Shown: positions 51,025 through 52,500 of the stretch, in pieces
Numbering within the stretch: the first letter of the stretch is position 1
Layout of the letters: every line of letters starts with the position of its first letter
DNA from: an uncultured Lewinella sp.
Lineage (GTDB): Bacteria > Bacteroidota > Bacteroidia > Chitinophagales > Saprospiraceae
DNA: 52,500 nt
NCBI GenBank assembly: GCA_913057725.1
Contig: CAJXOS010000028.1
Coordinates: 1-52,500, forward strand
Direction: 5' to 3'
Notes under the pieces: model-generated
Databases searched by the model: none
What the model saw: the letters and a program-made list of their open reading frames with translations, nothing else
Told to the model about the DNA's origin: nothing
Program-made: the position numbers and the translations under genes

Positions 51025-51822
51025 TTATAGTTTGACAAAAGGAGCTTCCTCATGCGCGGTAAATAGGATAAGCTTCTTATCGGGAGATCGGTTGTTGCTG
51101 AAATCCATTATTCGGGCTCTGAATTCGCAGGTTTCTCCTATCTCAACCACGAAGGAGCCTCCACATGGACCATCCCCGAAAGAGAAGCTGTTTCCATCCA
51201 TCGGAAGGTAGCAATATTCCCCTTGCTCATTAAAGATTTGGATTAGCAAAGGCGGCGGCTTGGCTTCTTCGTAATAATAGTAGGTTGTTCCGGCATCTAC
51301 AACATGTACTTTGGCCCTAATACTATAGCTCCATCCACTAGAATAATATCCTGCTGCGTATTCATATCTAATTCCACTTAAGATTTGTGGAGGTTCATGG
51401 TCCTCCGTATAGGTGCCTAGGCTCCATTTAGCTTCATCGAGTATCTTATACATCCGACTGAAAACCTCATGCTTAAATCTCGTTCCGTTTGTTTCAATAT
51501 GCCATGATTCTCCAACTTGGATGGTGTCAAAGTCGATTTTGAAAAGGAACTGAGCGGCAGCACGACCCACTTGTAAATCCAAGACTTCTAGCTTTTCCCG
51601 TTTGCCGTTATCAGACACTGCAGAGAAGTCTAGTTTTCCGCGCTCATAGCCCGGTTTTAAAATGGAGTATTCTCCACTAACCTCCATTAGGAGCAAGGTT
51701 CCATTAGCTAGTTCTCCTTCTGTAGGGAAAAACTTAATATTAGCACCAGCACAACACCCTGCTTCAAGAACAGGGTGAAAACTGGAAAGTAGTAGTCCTA
51801 TTAGCAACAATCGAAATAACAT
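51025..51822 (-). CDS. Secreted protein of unknown function
   Basis: A 265-residue protein with a signal peptide (1-21) followed by CCAGA. Although a lipobox-like Cys is close to the cleavage point, the sequence VLEAGC could make it either a lipoprotein or a standard exported protein. The mature part is beta-rich with many Tyr residues and a Tyr-rich loop (TYYYYEEA). No family is recognised. It precedes the WYL regulator on the same strand. Confidence 0.6.
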   Translation of the reverse strand: MLFRLLLIGLLLSSFHPVLEAGCCAGANIKFFPTEGELANGTLLLMEVSGEYSILKPGYERGKLDFSAVSDNGKREKLEVLDLQVGRAAAQFLFKIDFDTIQVGESWHIETNGTRFKHEVFSRMYKILDEAKWSLGTYTEDHEPPQILSGIRYEYAAGYYSSGWSYSIRAKVHVVDAGTTYYYYEEAKPPPLLIQIFNEQGEYCYLPMDGNSFSFGDGPCGGSFVVEIGETCEFRARIMDFSNNRSPDKKLILFTAHEEAPFVKL

Positions 51823-51887
51823 AGAGCGCGATGTTTATAGTCTAAGGGGGCTACCTCTACCGTTCAGTTTGACTGCAAGCAGATAGA

Positions 51888-52361
51888 CTATTTACGTTTC
51901 TTTGGCACCCAAGCCCAGCAAACCTCACAAATGACGGGCTCATTGCTGGCCTCGTCGGTAATGGTAACCGGTATAACGATATCCCCTTTATCAGTGGTTA
52001 GGATGTGTTGTTTTTGCTCCTCGCTTAGTGTGGCTTCCGCTACCATCCGTCCTTGCGAGCGCTTTACAAACTTGCTGTTCATGTACTTGAGTAAGGGCAG
52101 CTTGTCATCTGGAACATTCATGCCCAGTACCATACCGGTAGCAGTCTCCGCTAATAGCATCATAGCAGCTGCATGAATTTGTCCGATGTGGTTTCGAACC
52201 TTTGGGCGGTTTTTCATGCTTACGATCACCTTGTCGGTGCTCATGAGATCATAGGAAATACCAGACGTTCCGGTGAATTTTACAATTCTGCCGACGGCAA
52301 ATGACAGTACCCAGGTGGGATAGGCTTGAAGTTTACTTACAGTCTTTGCGAGACGATTCAT
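51888..52361 (-). CDS. DUF4442 hotdog-fold thioesterase-like protein
   Basis: A 157-residue hotdog protein of the DUF4442/YiiD-C type. The characteristic helix start NHIGQIHAAAMMLLAETATG (about 57-76) is intact. The fold is common to acyl-CoA thioesterases, and the sequence may have lipid- or acyl-CoA-related function. It is separated from the upstream secreted protein gene by 65 bases. The 139 bases from its start to the window edge hold no gene I can support. Confidence 0.8.
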   Translation of the reverse strand: MNRLAKTVSKLQAYPTWVLSFAVGRIVKFTGTSGISYDLMSTDKVIVSMKNRPKVRNHIGQIHAAAMMLLAETATGMVLGMNVPDDKLPLLKYMNSKFVKRSQGRMVAEATLSEEQKQHILTTDKGDIVIPVTITDEASNEPVICEVCWAWVPKKRK

Positions 52362-52500
52362 TATCGATTTCTTGATGAGAAGCCCAAATTAGTGATTATT
52401 TCTTACCAATCTTTACTAGAGTTTATGTACGCAGATTTCGTGTAAGCCTAAAATATCTTTTTCTGCTACTCTTCGTTGAAGAACCATTTTCCTTAGCTAT

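Overview
The window reads as a chromosomal segment of a Bacteroidota bacterium, probably Saprospiria (Lewinella-like); that placement is an inference from gene content. The supporting signs are T9SS type A and type B sorting domains on secreted proteins, promoters with the Bacteroidota -7 element TAnnTTTG, few Shine-Dalgarno sequences, the paired DUF1800/DUF1501 proteins, DUF3822 next to rsmD, and DUF1573 and DUF2911 proteins. I see no rRNA, tRNA, CRISPR array, insertion sequence or prophage. Composition looks even throughout, so this appears to be core and accessory chromosome rather than a transferred island.

Layout. 1-4002: a CoxE-like VWA protein preceded by an 8-bp tandem repeat, then two near-identical palindromes in front of a tight operon of an SPFH protein, a divergent NAD-kinase-like protein and a NADAR protein. 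4136-6701: a large SprB-repeat protein exported by T9SS and a small membrane protein. 6845-15539: an IclR regulator followed by the catabolic kynurenine pathway (kynA, aminomuconate semialdehyde dehydrogenase, 3-hydroxyanthranilate dioxygenase, ACMSD, kynU, kmo, RidA-type deaminase) and a GNAT. Together they take tryptophan to the level of 2-oxocrotonate/4-oxalocrotonate; a formamidase gene is not present. 15851-19345: maeB and moeA behind a long structured leader, closed by a strong terminator. 19436-22668 (minus): DUF1800 and DUF1501 secreted proteins. 22882-23457: a stand-alone Pycsar-effector-like membrane protein. 23516-25613 (minus): DUF1573, DUF2452 and a membrane coiled-coil protein. 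25706-28945: an exonuclease, a secreted phosphodiesterase-LamG-T9SS protein and an NTF2-like lipoprotein. 28949-33188 (minus): pabC/pabB, rsmD, DUF3822 and a pseudopilin-like protein. 33521-41029: a dual CDGSH protein, an SDR/ALDH/acyl-CoA ligase group, two MDR oxidoreductases and an APH-fold kinase. 41188-48076: a DUF2911 protein, a membrane AraC regulator with a SulP transporter, a beta-barrel protein, a two-domain NTF2 protein behind a folded leader, a P-loop kinase and a DinB protein. 48078-52361 (minus): HAD dehalogenase, AlkC-type glycosylase, monooxygenase-fold protein, WYL regulator, a secreted protein and a DUF4442 hotdog protein.

The most unusual items are the SPFH / NAD-kinase-like / NADAR operon with its twin operators, the lone Pycsar-effector-like protein, and two long inverted repeats that could fold the leaders of maeB (15737-15789) and the 46070 gene (45980-46068). 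Several long-frame starts were shortened because a promoter, operator or signal peptide shows that the longer version is unlikely. All domain assignments were made by eye from the sequence and known family motifs; no database search was run.
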